Assembly: GCA_030867875.1 (NCBI GenBank)
Contig: JAOWCC010001589.1
Coordinates: 76,531,537-76,595,536, forward strand
From: Actinernus sp. WN-2022
Lineage: Eukaryota; Cnidaria; Anthozoa; Actiniaria; Actinernidae
Direction of reading: 5' to 3'
DNA: 64,000 nt
Made by a program: the position numbers and the translations under genes. The notes beneath the pieces were generated by a model, which was given only the letters and a program-made list of their open reading frames with translations, was not told the DNA's origin and did not search any database. Below, piece by piece: positions 32,530 through 43,600 of the stretch; positions within the stretch are counted from its first letter, which is position 1; each line of letters starts with the position of its first letter.

Positions 32530-34255
32530 GTTACCGTACTAGTCCTCTACAAACAAAACCGACGCTCTGTTCAATGGGTTTTTAAAATAGATGTCCATGC
32601 TATACGCAGCTTGGATATATAACATCAGACAAGTCGTTCACTTAGCTATAGGCCATTGATCAATGAGCTTCACTAAATATGAATAGAAGATTGGCTTAAT
32701 TGTAAATGCAAATTTCTCATATTTCTGTAGTAAGCGATATTTGAATAATTGGAACAAATATAGGTTGTCTCCTTTCTTTAATATAATTATTCGTATACAC
32801 CTGGGTAATTGCATAAACGTTGCCAAATAAAAACAAAAATAAAACAAACCAGTGTAAGAGATCAGCGGAACTCATCGCTATTTTTCTATTATGTTTATAT
32901 ATCATATATATATTGTCAACGTTCTAGAAATTATAGGTGTACGTGTAATTCAAAATAATTTTTCCTATATCAGTGTGTTACCACCTGTACCACAGTAATT
33001 ACATTGCCTAAGTGCGCGAGCCCGGGAAATAAAATACGACTTCTTAATATAATTTCTTAGCCTTAATTCAGTCTTATAGTCTTAAAGACCCTGTGTCCGA
33101 GCCTATGGTGCTTTGCGCGTGCAAATCATTTTCGTAGGCTACGAAAATCAGAAAGATCGGTGTTGTTATTATGTGACTCTCGAATCTTTCGAAATCCATC
33201 TCTAGTTTAGGCCATCGTGTAATTATTAATAGATATATATGCTTAACTGGCTTTCTTTTATCTTAACTTTCGTATATATACCTTTTAAAATGAAACTTTA
33301 GTCGAATATTTCTTCGAATGCCGGTCTAGAGTGGTGAGTAGAGGAATGCCGAAGAAAGAACGTACAGCCAGGCGAAGCGACTCGACAAATATTCCTTCAG
33401 CAGTCCACATTTTACTTTCTCTAGGTCTACAAGAGAACACTTGTGGCTGGTTCAAAAGGACTACTATGTAAGTTTCCTGGGGATTTCCTGCACTAAAGGA
33501 CCGGCGGGCTTCATTGGAAATACAAAGCAACCACTTGTGGCATGAAGATCATTCGTAATTATAGTTTCGCACGGCTCAGCTCCACTTTTTTTATGAGAGA
33601 AACACTGAAAAAAAAACTGAATGCGCGCTGTCTACGATAGCGATCCGGCCCTCACTACATGTACATTTCAATGTACTGCTGCGACCTCGTATAAACGTAT
33701 ACACTATTCAATGCACCACGGACGTTCAGCGGATTATAAATTAAGAAGTCAAATACATTATCAATAATTAAGCAACTAGAGGATTTTGAGATAACCTCGA
33801 AAATGGGTCTCCCCTACTACATGAAGTGTCGATTGCAAATTCAGACAATTTATTTACTAGTACACTAATATCACACGGCTCTCGCTAGGAGTAGGAGTCA
33901 GATTATTAAACTACAATTTCATATACTATACTGCTTGCAGCACTTCACTTTTGTTAGAAACCTCTAGTTTAAATACGGTGTATTTCCACAGTCGTGTATT
34001 TTTTAATGTACGTGTACACATAAAACGTGCGTTAAAAACACATCCGTAAATAATTCCAGTCGTATTTAAAGTTCGTAATTTAAAACGACGCGGTCGTTTT
34101 TACTTCTATTTTCAAAATGGGAGTTTACTGGCGCAAAAAAATATTTTTGCTTCCTTTCTTTACGCATACTTAATTTACGTAAACCGCGACATGACAGTGT
34201 AAATCACCTGGAGTCTAAACTACTTTCGGGTTTATATGTCGATATATAGGCTTTG
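32530..34255. other. Intergenic; nothing recognised
   Basis: AT-rich DNA upstream of the GPCR gene. No supported gene. Confidence 0.4.
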
Positions 34256-34259
34256 TATT

Positions 34260-34878
34260 TGAATAGACAAGAAAGCAAAGGCTGATTCAACGGTAGAGTT
34301 TTTTTTCCAATATTTCGATCGGCATGGCCGATCTTCTTCGGGGAAAGAGGCTTTACCTTACAATGTACCTAATAAACTAGAACCTCTACGAAATAATATA
34401 TGAATTATTTATCTTACGATAAAACACATAAACCAATGAAAAGAAAGTGGAGAGTGACATATAATATGAAATAAAAATAAAGTGATGTGATGATGATTGT
34501 GAAATACAAGTTAAGTTTTCATCAAGTTTATTCATACCTATAGTGATTCAAGAGTTTGCAGACGTCTATCGATCAGATATGCTTCTCGCGCTTTGCGTAT
34601 ACTGTCTCACTGAGAAAAAACATGTTCTAGTGGAATTAACTGCATATCAGTAGGTGAAGTATTATTAGTTAGAAAATGTTCTGAAACGGCAGTGAGCGGT
34701 TTGAATGTGTTAGAGGGATTATCTATACTGTACGGCGGTGTTCGTTAAAGCGGTCTTTGAGGCGGCGTTTGGTTTCTCCGATACATTGAGCGATACATTG
34801 TAAGCCTCAGTCCGTGCCGATCGAAATATTGGAAAAAACTCTCTACGTTGAATCAGCCTTTCCTTTCTTGTCTATTTA
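34260..34878 (-). mobile_element. Penelope-like element remnant (GIY-YIG endonuclease end)
   Basis: Outer arms of about 65 bp are inverted (34260-34325 and 34814-34878; AATATTTCGATCGGCA/TGCCGATCGAAATATT). Between them the minus strand reads QCIGETKRRLKDRFNEHRR, the conserved core of the GIY-YIG nuclease that ends Penelope-like retroelements. One frameshift on, it reads HFLTNNTSPTDMQLIPLEH, then KAREAYLIDR. The reverse transcriptase is absent. Inverted terminal repeats are known for this class. Confidence 0.65.
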
Positions 34879-35410
34879 TATATATATATTGCTGAGCAGA
34901 TCCCTACACGCTAGGAGATCCGGCCGGTTGTTTACCATTTCGTCTGTGGTCCCTCTAATTTTCCTACTTTGTATTCGAACTACGTACTATAAACGGGGAT
35001 TTTTTTTTTTTTCATTCAAATGAAATAAACAGTCCAAATCGCTAATAAACGACAACAGATAAAGTAAAGGTAAATTTATTTCGTATGATTTTAACCTGTC
35101 AATAATGGTAAAATTTGTAATTGTTGTTCCCATACAAAGCCTATAGCTATATACTGACAGTATAATTCGTAATTAGACTGAGTCCGTGGGTGTTAGTACT
35201 TTTCACGCTTTTAGTGTTTGCACTCTAACTAATTAGCGCTAATTTATAGACAAGTTCTATGAATTAACACTACTATAAAATGTATGATGCCTCACATGTG
35301 AAATTATAAAATCTCGGCTCAGCACACGCCGGTCACAAATGACCGTAAAAACGTCAGGGTTTCTCTATTTTTATATAAACATTTATGATATAGAGGAATT
35401 AACTAATTTA

Positions 35411-36193
35411 CGATAGTTTGTCGTAGTATGTCCTCTTATTTACCACGGTTTGCGTCATCGCATGGTCAACATTGTTGTGGATTTCTGGAGGCGCTAGCCG
35501 AGTGATTGTTGTGGATTTCTGGAGGCGCTATAGCCGAGTGTTGTTGTGGATTTCTGGAGGCGCTAGCCGAGTGATTGTTGTGGATTTCTGGAGGCGCTAT
35601 AGCCGAGTGTTGTTGTGGATTTCTGGAGGCGCTAGCCGAGTGATTGTTGTGGATTTCTAGAGGCGCTAGCCGAGTGATTGTTGTGGATTTCTGGAGGCGC
35701 TAGCCGAGTGATTTTGTGGATTCCTGGAGGCGCTAGCCGAGTGATTGTTGTGGATTTCTGGAGGCGCTAGCCGAGTGATTGTTGTGGATTTCTGGAGGCG
35801 CTAGCCGAGTGATTGTTGTGGATTTCTGGAGGCGCTAGCCGAGTGATTGTTGTGGATTTCGGGAGGCGCTAGCCGAGTGATTGTTGTGGATTTCTGGAGG
35901 CGCTAGCCGAGTGATTGTTGTGGATTTCTGGAGGCGCTAGCCGAGTGATTGTTGTGGATTTCTGGAGGCGCTAGCCGAGTGATTGTTGTGGCCGGATTGC
36001 TGGAGGCGCTAGCCGAGTGATTGTTGTGGATTGCTGGAGGCGCTAGCCGAGTGATTGTTGTGGATTTCTGGAGGCGCTAGCCTAGTGATTGTTGTGGATT
36101 TCTAGCCGAGTGAATCCACAACAAATGTTGACCATGAGATGACGAAAAACGTGGTAAAAAAAGAGGACATACCACGGGAAACTGTGTGAATAC
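35411..36193. mobile_element. Inverted-repeat element enclosing a tandem array
   Basis: Arms of about 65-75 bp (35411-35480 and 36105-36193) share TATGTCCTCTT, TTACCACG and CATGGTCAACA in inverted order and directly flank the 34-bp array. Confidence 0.7.
35474..36110. repeat. 34-bp minisatellite, about 19 units
   Basis: The unit is GATTGTTGTGGATTTCTGGAGG followed by CGCTAGCCGAGT. Early units alternate with a CTATAGCCGAGTG variant. Confidence 0.95.
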
Positions 36194-36464
36194 GGTCATA
36201 TGAGCTTTCAAGGAAAACCGGTAAACCTCATGGAGATCCAATGAAGAAGGAAGGACTGTATGGGGTTTGAGCACAAAGGAAGCAGCAACAGGTTTGATTT
36301 TAAATAAAGAAAATCGAAAGACGGGACTTGCTCTTTTCCTCGCCGCCATCTTCAAAATCTCCCAGAATGCAATAGAAGAAACCAATTTTGAGACTTACTA
36401 GGGAGGGCTTGGTAAAACATCTCTATTTTTGAAAATAAAACACGGGCCACCTAGGAATTAGCCT

Positions 36465-36521
36465 GCTATGCAGACGTATTTTTTCACTCTCGTAAATTCG
36501 AAGAAAAAAGTAACGTCTGCT
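36465..36521. repeat. Short hairpin
   Basis: GCAGACGTATTTTTTC pairs with GAAAAAAGTAACGTCTGC around an 18-nt loop. Confidence 0.6.
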
Positions 36522-36607
36522 TACCCGGGCGCTTAATTAGTTTCCATGTATGGCTTTGTTGTAAACTTGTCCTTTATATATTTTTTCATGTCTTTAGTCA
36601 ATACAAG

Positions 36608-36919
36608 CTATACACCTGCTTTGTCTTCGGGGTCAAAGCGAAGGAAATCTCCCTCCATTGAGGCATTAGTCAATGTGCAATGTAGTCTTTGCAGAACCAC
36701 GCAAAGCCATTGTTTTTCGACGGCACTCAGTGGCCGTTTTTCTTTGCCTCCATTTTCAACTCCAGATTCACTGTCACTACTCGAGCTACTACCTACTTGA
36801 ACTACTACTACTCGAGTTGCTACTCGAGTCTGCGGGATTTGCGCGGGCTCTCTTCGATCTCGAGGGCGAAGTTGACTTAGTTCGGTCTCCTCGAGGGAGC
36901 GCTTCGAGTACCTCCTCAC
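36608..36919 (-). CDS. Possible first exon, unrecognised Ser-rich protein
   Basis: A 103-codon minus-strand frame with an Arg-rich start (MRRYSKRSLEETELS), an acidic Ser run (GSSSSSDSESG), then KEKRPLSAVEKQWLCVVLQR and DPEDKAG. A GCAG/gtgtat donor-like site near 36609 would allow splicing to a downstream exon, but none was found. An overlapping frame (36977-36789) is Ser-rich too, so the call is weak. Confidence 0.25.
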   Translation of the reverse strand: MRRYSKRSLEETELSQLRPRDRREPAQIPQTRVATRVVVVQVGSSSSSDSESGVENGGKEKRPLSAVEKQWLCVVLQRLHCTLTNASMEGDFLRFDPEDKAGV

Positions 36920-36977
36920 GGAAGTCAGACCGTTTCAAAAAACTAGTCGGTCTCATGTGCGGAGATTTTTCCATCAC

Positions 36978-39675
36978 GTTACTTTATTGAGAGCGTGCAC
37001 CTCTAAATACGATTCGATTCGATATCATATCATAATAATGTTCTGACAGGAAAGCTCCTCTCATGCAGGATTTATGATTTTCAGGAAAGTTCCTGATTTT
37101 TTTTAAAATGTAGAAAATGTAATAAAACGTAGGTATATTATGACACACATAAATTAGCATAGCTGTTAGATGACTTACTACTCGAACTCGCTGTTAGTAG
37201 TGAAACCTTCCGCGCGTTCTCTTTCGAAGATGCTAAAATTCTAAATACGGTTATTAAAGACGACGGACTCTCCAGCTGAACATTACGTCAATCAAAGTCG
37301 GCTGGTTTCCTACGGTACTTAAAGGGGCACTTTCAACCTCCCAAAAGATAAACGTTCTCATGACGAAAGACAAAAATATTAACTACTCAGATTAGCAGAG
37401 CATGCTTGCTGGTATAATTAGAAAAAATTGATGAAGGATGGCAAAGATTTGAGTACATGAAAAATACTGCTTTTAAGAGAAATCAAGAGCAACTTGAAAT
37501 CGTTTCACTGTAACAATAATGAAAGGTTAGTGCTCGAAATGCAAAACCAGCTACACCTCGCTACCTAACTTCTTCCATAACTGTAGGAAGAACTGATTGA
37601 GCGAGATACCCACTGAAATTGTTTTGAACCTAAAAATCACATGTACACTTTGTCGTTTTAAATTAAAGTATTGGTTTCTCACCGAGTGTCTTATACCCCA
37701 TATTCCGTGATGAGTCCATAGAACGAGTTTCCCTGGAGACTGGGGTGCATGGGGAAAAAGGGAAAGGGAAGGACGCGAGAGGGAAAAAGGGGTTGTCATA
37801 TTTCCCTCTCGATCCCTCCCACTTACGTTATTTCGCATGGCTCCCCGCTTGGACATGACAATATCCTGACGGGACTCAGAAGGGAAAAGTGGGAGTCAGT
37901 GCTCGCAGTCAAGCTAGATATGCAACCATATTGCTGCCGTGAGATATCTAAGGGACTGGTCATAAATTAGTAGGGATCAAGGAGATCAAAAAGTCAGTCT
38001 AAAAATATATAACTCTCCCCAACAATAAGCATGAAATATTTAACAATTATAATAATTGTTTTAGTAAATACAACACGGGAACCTGCTTTTGGGCACTGCA
38101 TTTGTTGAATTTCTAAAATTTCCGCATCGGAAACAATCGCGAAAGGCGTGAAATTTACGTTTGCTATTTTGTTTCAAAATTATCCCGAGTTTTGTAGGTG
38201 ACTATAAATACAATAAACTATTTGTGGCGTCGAAATATGCCCTGATATTTCGAATGATAAAGATAAAGATAAAGAATGATAAAGATCGGACACGAATTCT
38301 TTATCTTACTTATAAAACGTCTAGATGTAGAGTCGTGTTTTCAGTTATTTTGGCGATACTGGACGTATTTTGGCCGAGAAAATCGAAGCCAAAGTTTATG
38401 TAAATCAGGACGAAATCTGTATCAGATTTAAAGATCACTTATCGGTCGGTGATTTCCTTTGTTTTTGCTTCATGAATTATTAATGAGTTTGATAAATACT
38501 AATAAACATTATTCCCCTCCCTCTTTTGCCCCTTCCCTCCTATGACCCCCCTTTCTCGATGGCCTATTTTTATTACCCTCCTTTTTGGGATATTCGAAAA
38601 CTTTTGACCCACTCCCTTCTCCTCCACCCCCCTCCCCTCCCCCAACGCACACAAACACACGCACACACCTATCCCCTCCCCCTGCTAATTTATGACCAGT
38701 TCTTTAGTGTGATATTGTTATCAAAAAAGTCGGCATCGACGACGATGGAAACTAAACCAAACAAAAATTGAGCAAGCTGCAACAAGGGTCTTCAGTACTG
38801 ACATCCATTGCTAACTATACGCCATTATCTGGTTTTGCTTTATCAACAAACCAATCAAATGACAGGATCTTCAATAGTTACGGAGGGCCAAACGAACACC
38901 TAATGACGTTCGGCCGGACCTTCAGTCAAGTGTATTGAATCTGACACGCTTTGTTACAACTTAGTCAAATTGACATTTCCGTTCTTAGAAATTATTATCG
39001 ATTGAGCAGATTCAGTTTTCACTTAATTGTCGACGTATCACGAGCTTTAATGCGAACCAGGTTTTCATATTTTAATTCTAATGTTTTAAATACCAAGCAA
39101 GAATAACGAAATGTATTTTTGCCTTGGAAGTTAATTAAAAGTAATGCTATATTGCGGGTAAACTGTGCCGTAATATCCTGAAAGAAGACCCTCGACCAGC
39201 CAGAACAAGAAGGTTTGAGTGATTGATCATTGTGTCGATCCGTTCCTCGACAAAAGGTAACAGAGCTGACCAATTATCCATTTTGATTTCTTCTTCTTAC
39301 GCCGGCGTACTTCTATTCTAAAGACTTTGTTAAAAGGTAGAGACACCAATGCTCATGTCGAACGTCCTACTTTAATTTTTATTATCAGACTGATTCAATC
39401 ACGAATCCTTGATTATTACGCTCCGGATATCTGTGTGTTGTTGATCAAATATAGTAAACTTTTCACTGTGTGATTTATCGAAAAGCTCCGTGACTTTTAC
39501 ATCTAACCGCGATAACTTTGCTCGTATGCATTTTTCGCCATATCTGTTCAGAACTGAAAAATACTATTCCCCTGGTAAAAGAAACTTGTGAAAAAAGTTT
39601 AATATAATCATGTCTCTTGTGTGTTCTCGAATAAATACTAACATTATAAATCTAAGTGATTGTGTGATACTGATA
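36978..39675. other. Intergenic; nothing recognised
   Basis: No supported gene across 2.7 kb. A pyrimidine-rich tract lies at 38510-38680. A lone TTAAAGGGGCACTTTCAACC at 37318-37337 resembles a piggyBac-type end but has no visible partner. Confidence 0.4.
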
Positions 39676-40115
39676 CAGTGGAACCTCGATTTAACGAAGT
39701 GGCAAGGGACTGGAGAAATTGGTTCGTTATATCGAGGGTTCGTTAAATCGAAAACCTTGTTATAACGAATTTGCGGAAAAACAACCAAAATGTTCGTTAT
39801 ATCGAGGTATAGTTAATAATTGTTTTGTAACGAAGTAACGAAGTTAATCAGTAGAACTAATAAGAGACAAAGAGGATAAAGCGGATCTGCATTCATCTTT
39901 TGTCGCGTGTTGGCATTTATTCGTTATATCGGGGTAGATTTTACATTTGGGCTGCCGGATTGTGTTCGTTATAATGAGGATTTCGTTATATCGAGTTTCC
40001 TTATATCGAGGTTCTGTTACATACATTTTACTTGTAATTTTGCCGGGCTGAAGAATATCGTTCGTTATACCGAGGACTTCGTTATATAAAGGTTCATTAA
40101 ATCGAGGTTCCACTG
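39676..40115. mobile_element. Tigger/pogo-type MITE
   Basis: Ends CAGTGGAACCTCGATTTAAC and its inverse, flanked by TA duplications (39674-39675, 40116-40117), as in Tc1/mariner-pogo elements. The interior repeats TTCGTTATATCGAGG-type motifs in both orientations. No transposase. Confidence 0.85.
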
Positions 40116-40699
40116 TATATACGCGATACGTAAAGGGAATCCATCACTCGATGAATTTGTTGTAACCATATGCATGTCCTTTTAATCAGTTTTTTTTTAA
40201 AAGACTATATATGTATACGTATTCAATCTCTTCCTCCTTGATTTAAAATAATAAATCATTTTCCTCTCAAATTTTAATGTGGCAACTATAGTTGTTGGTT
40301 CAAAAACAGCTGAAATACTTTTCACTAAAACTTAAAGGATTAAAGCTGTCAAGTCTTAACACGGACTCTGACTTAAAAAGGATGATGTTATTATTACGTG
40401 TTAAGTGTCTGAAAAGTACTTTAATTTGTTTTTCAAAGTATCAGAAGTTGTGACGAAATATATACCCTAGTTTCCTATTTTCGCCCTGCTATGTTGGTCA
40501 ATATTGCGAATATTTGATCCATTTGCCGTTGATCATCTTAGCGTGTCATTTGCATATCGTTGAAACTTACACTGATCAATTACGCAAAACTAACTAGGTA
40601 CACATTAGCTCTTGGCTGACTGTTGCTACCTATCGACCGGATAAAGAGTCAATTATATGCCCATAACTGAATGTTTGTAAACTTTGCAGTGTGAATGTA
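40116..40699. other. Upstream region of the matrix-protein-like gene
   Basis: No other gene. A TATA-poor region. An acceptor-like TTTGCAG at 40684-40690 just before the start codon could mark a 5' UTR intron. Confidence 0.35.
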
Positions 40700-43600
40700 A
40701 TGTTGGCGACGTCGTTGAGTCTGCTGTCCCTACTTCATTTGGTTCTCTTGACTCGCTTATCGAATGCAACCGAACAGCTTTCCCGTGTTTCACGCTTTGC
40801 TGTAGCTTCTGAGTATGCGTTGCTTGATCACGTGATACACGTCGTCCAATCAGAAGACCAGCTAGACTGCGCAGCCATATGCATGCGTGATCACAGATGC
40901 AGAAGTGCTAACTTTTATAGAAGAGAATTGCAATGCGAATTGAACAAGGAGTCCAGGGAAACGATCGGGGATGATACCTTGGTAGAATGCGAGGGTTGTG
41001 CGTATCTTCAGGAGGAGGCAAGTGTAAATGGCTTTTACTTCAATTTATATTTTTCGACCTGAGCTGGTGAATCTGATATTTTTGTCGAGTCCTGAGTATA
41101 TAGTATTGAGAAGGTCTCAACATCCGTTCAACATCGGTACAGCATTATTTGTTGAATTGAAGCCGATCTTGAATTCCCCACTTACTGAGAACAAAGTAAA
41201 CGATTTTTTTATGGCAAGGTTTAGAAAGCTAAACAGAGCAAAATTCGATGATTTTGTTTAACGTAGACATCTCGATATTTGCAAATCCTCAAATTATACA
41301 TTTTTGAATTTCCCACTTGCTGAAACAAACTAAACGAAATCCCGGTTTCGATTGGTTAAGGGTAATTTTGGTAACTTTCCCGCCAAATTTTGGCGGGAAA
41401 TAAATAACGTAATACAATTTACAAAAATATTTCTTCAAATAACTTTTAGAATTTAGCATACATTTAAATGGTATTCTAGGAACTTGAAAATAATTTAGTA
41501 CCCACAATCATTTAATTCTTGCGAGGAAATACTAAAAACTGACACTGAATAAGCATGACGTCACTATGACGTCATAAATATTTGAAAAGCTTTGATAAAA
41601 ATGGATATATTACTATTGTTGAGGTTTTATTAAATAAATGTACTTTTAAGACACATAAAAAAGCCTCAATATCTCCTCTACCTCTTTTTTCAAGGTGGAA
41701 AACATGATTTTTGTCAAACACTTGACGTCATAGAAAAGTTAATTCTTAATTGTTAATAATATATTCTCAATAACTCGGGATATATTTATCCTATAGACTT
41801 CAAAACTGCGCCAATCGAAAACATATGGCTTTGTCAATATTATCACAAGCTTTATTTCAAAATATATGTTCATTTTCATGTTTGTTTTCGTTCCATCTCG
41901 TGGCACATTTTTGCCCTAGCGTGTCTTGCTTCAGATTTCTTCTGTCCATAAATTGTCGAAGTAAGTTAACTGAGTCCACAACTGCTTTTTAAGCAGTGTA
42001 TAAGCCTGGTTTTCCGTCTGTCAACTGATAAAGATGAGTGAAAATTGCTCATTCAGCAACAAACATTAGACATGTGATTTAGAATGTATCTTCACTTCAC
42101 AGTCCGCGTGCAAAACAAACCCATGTCAGAACAATGGTCAGTGTTCTCCTTCACACGATTCGTACAAACTAATGTACCAGTGTACGTGCAGGCGCGGATA
42201 CCGAGGAAAGCATTGTGAGAAAGGTAAGTTACGTCACCTCCGGTGTACAACTATCGCAATCTTTGTGATGAAGCATTTATCGAAAGTGGGCTATTCTGGT
42301 GGATTTTTTGAAGTCATAACCTCATTTACCTGTGCCATATCGGATGACGTTAACGAACCCGCGTTAGTTTTCTTTTTATTTCAACCAACATTATTTGCAA
42401 CCACGTAATTATAACTTCAACTGATTTCCGGGGATTGACTGTAACCAAAGAATGGACCGCTGTTCAGTCTGGTTTTACACCATGCCGCTATTTTTAAGTT
42501 AAGTGCAAGCAATGGAAAATATATTAAGTACACTCATATGGACGGACGTGGTCCCGTTCTTGACAGCTGCTAGGCCGAAAAATAGACCCATAATAGGCGC
42601 CGCTTTGCCTCAGAATATGTAGGGTTGAAGAAGGCAAGAACGAGATTAGACAACTCCTCGGCCTTGCGTCCCTATTTTAGATTCTAAATATTCTTGCTTC
42701 ATTATAAAGGAAAACAAGAAACTCGATCTCAGAGAAACGGCGTAGTTCAAGTACACAAAGTCTTTAAATTAATCCTAAATATAAATAACTAACCGATCGA
42801 TAAACATGTTATTGTTGACAGAGTTAATGGGATACCGAGAAGAACTACCTGCCGCGTCATGTAAGGACGTCTATGACGAAGACTCGTGAGTATAAAGTCC
42901 CACTTAATTCTCTTGCTCCTGTTTTCTGAGGTGCAAACCCGTTAAAATGGTTAATCGACACCAAGGCAAATGACAACTTACTTGTTTTTCTTTGTATCGT
43001 TTTTCTGTGTCACGCGTATACAGAATATTACGTGGCCGCGCGAAGATACGAATTTTACCTCACATACATAATTTATTTGGTAATGCAGGTCGATACTGGT
43101 AACCTTACAGCTGATGTGGACCTACTAGTTAAAATACTTCGCCTGAGCACAGGCGGACGGCGATATCACGGCGATATCATCGATACTTATATATTAAAGC
43201 AAAATAAGTCATGTGTTTTCTAACTATATACACCAGATCCTCCCCATCTGGACTGTACTATTTCAAGAACACAACAGGCTCTTCGAGTACTCCGTACCAG
43301 GCCTATTGTCACATGGACACGATTGACGGTTGCGGCGGGGGAGGCTGGACACTAGTGATGAAAATTGATGGTCAACTTGTAAGTGCAACAACGAAACAGC
43401 AATTATAGTCTTAATTATTTCATCCAAACATGTTACAGAAAGTAAAGTAATGCTGCTAATACATTTATTTAGTCAGGGTTGTCGCTAGAGGGTCAAATAG
43501 GGGTCCCCTTCCCCAAGTACCTGCCCCCCTCCCTCCAACAGACTGCCCCTCCCCCTCATATCAAGCCCCCATGCTCACCCTGGGAGTCTCAAACATTTTA

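Noticed and set aside
35472..35660. Repetitive WISGGASRVIVVD frame
   Set aside because: Translation of the 34-bp array, which breaks as soon as unit length varies.
36077..36385. 102-aa minus-strand frame
   Set aside because: Its 3' end reads into the inverted repeat and array, and no domain or splice context is present.
37318..37337. TTAAAGGGGCACTTTCAACC as a piggyBac-type end
   Set aside because: No inverted partner with a second TTAA was found nearby.
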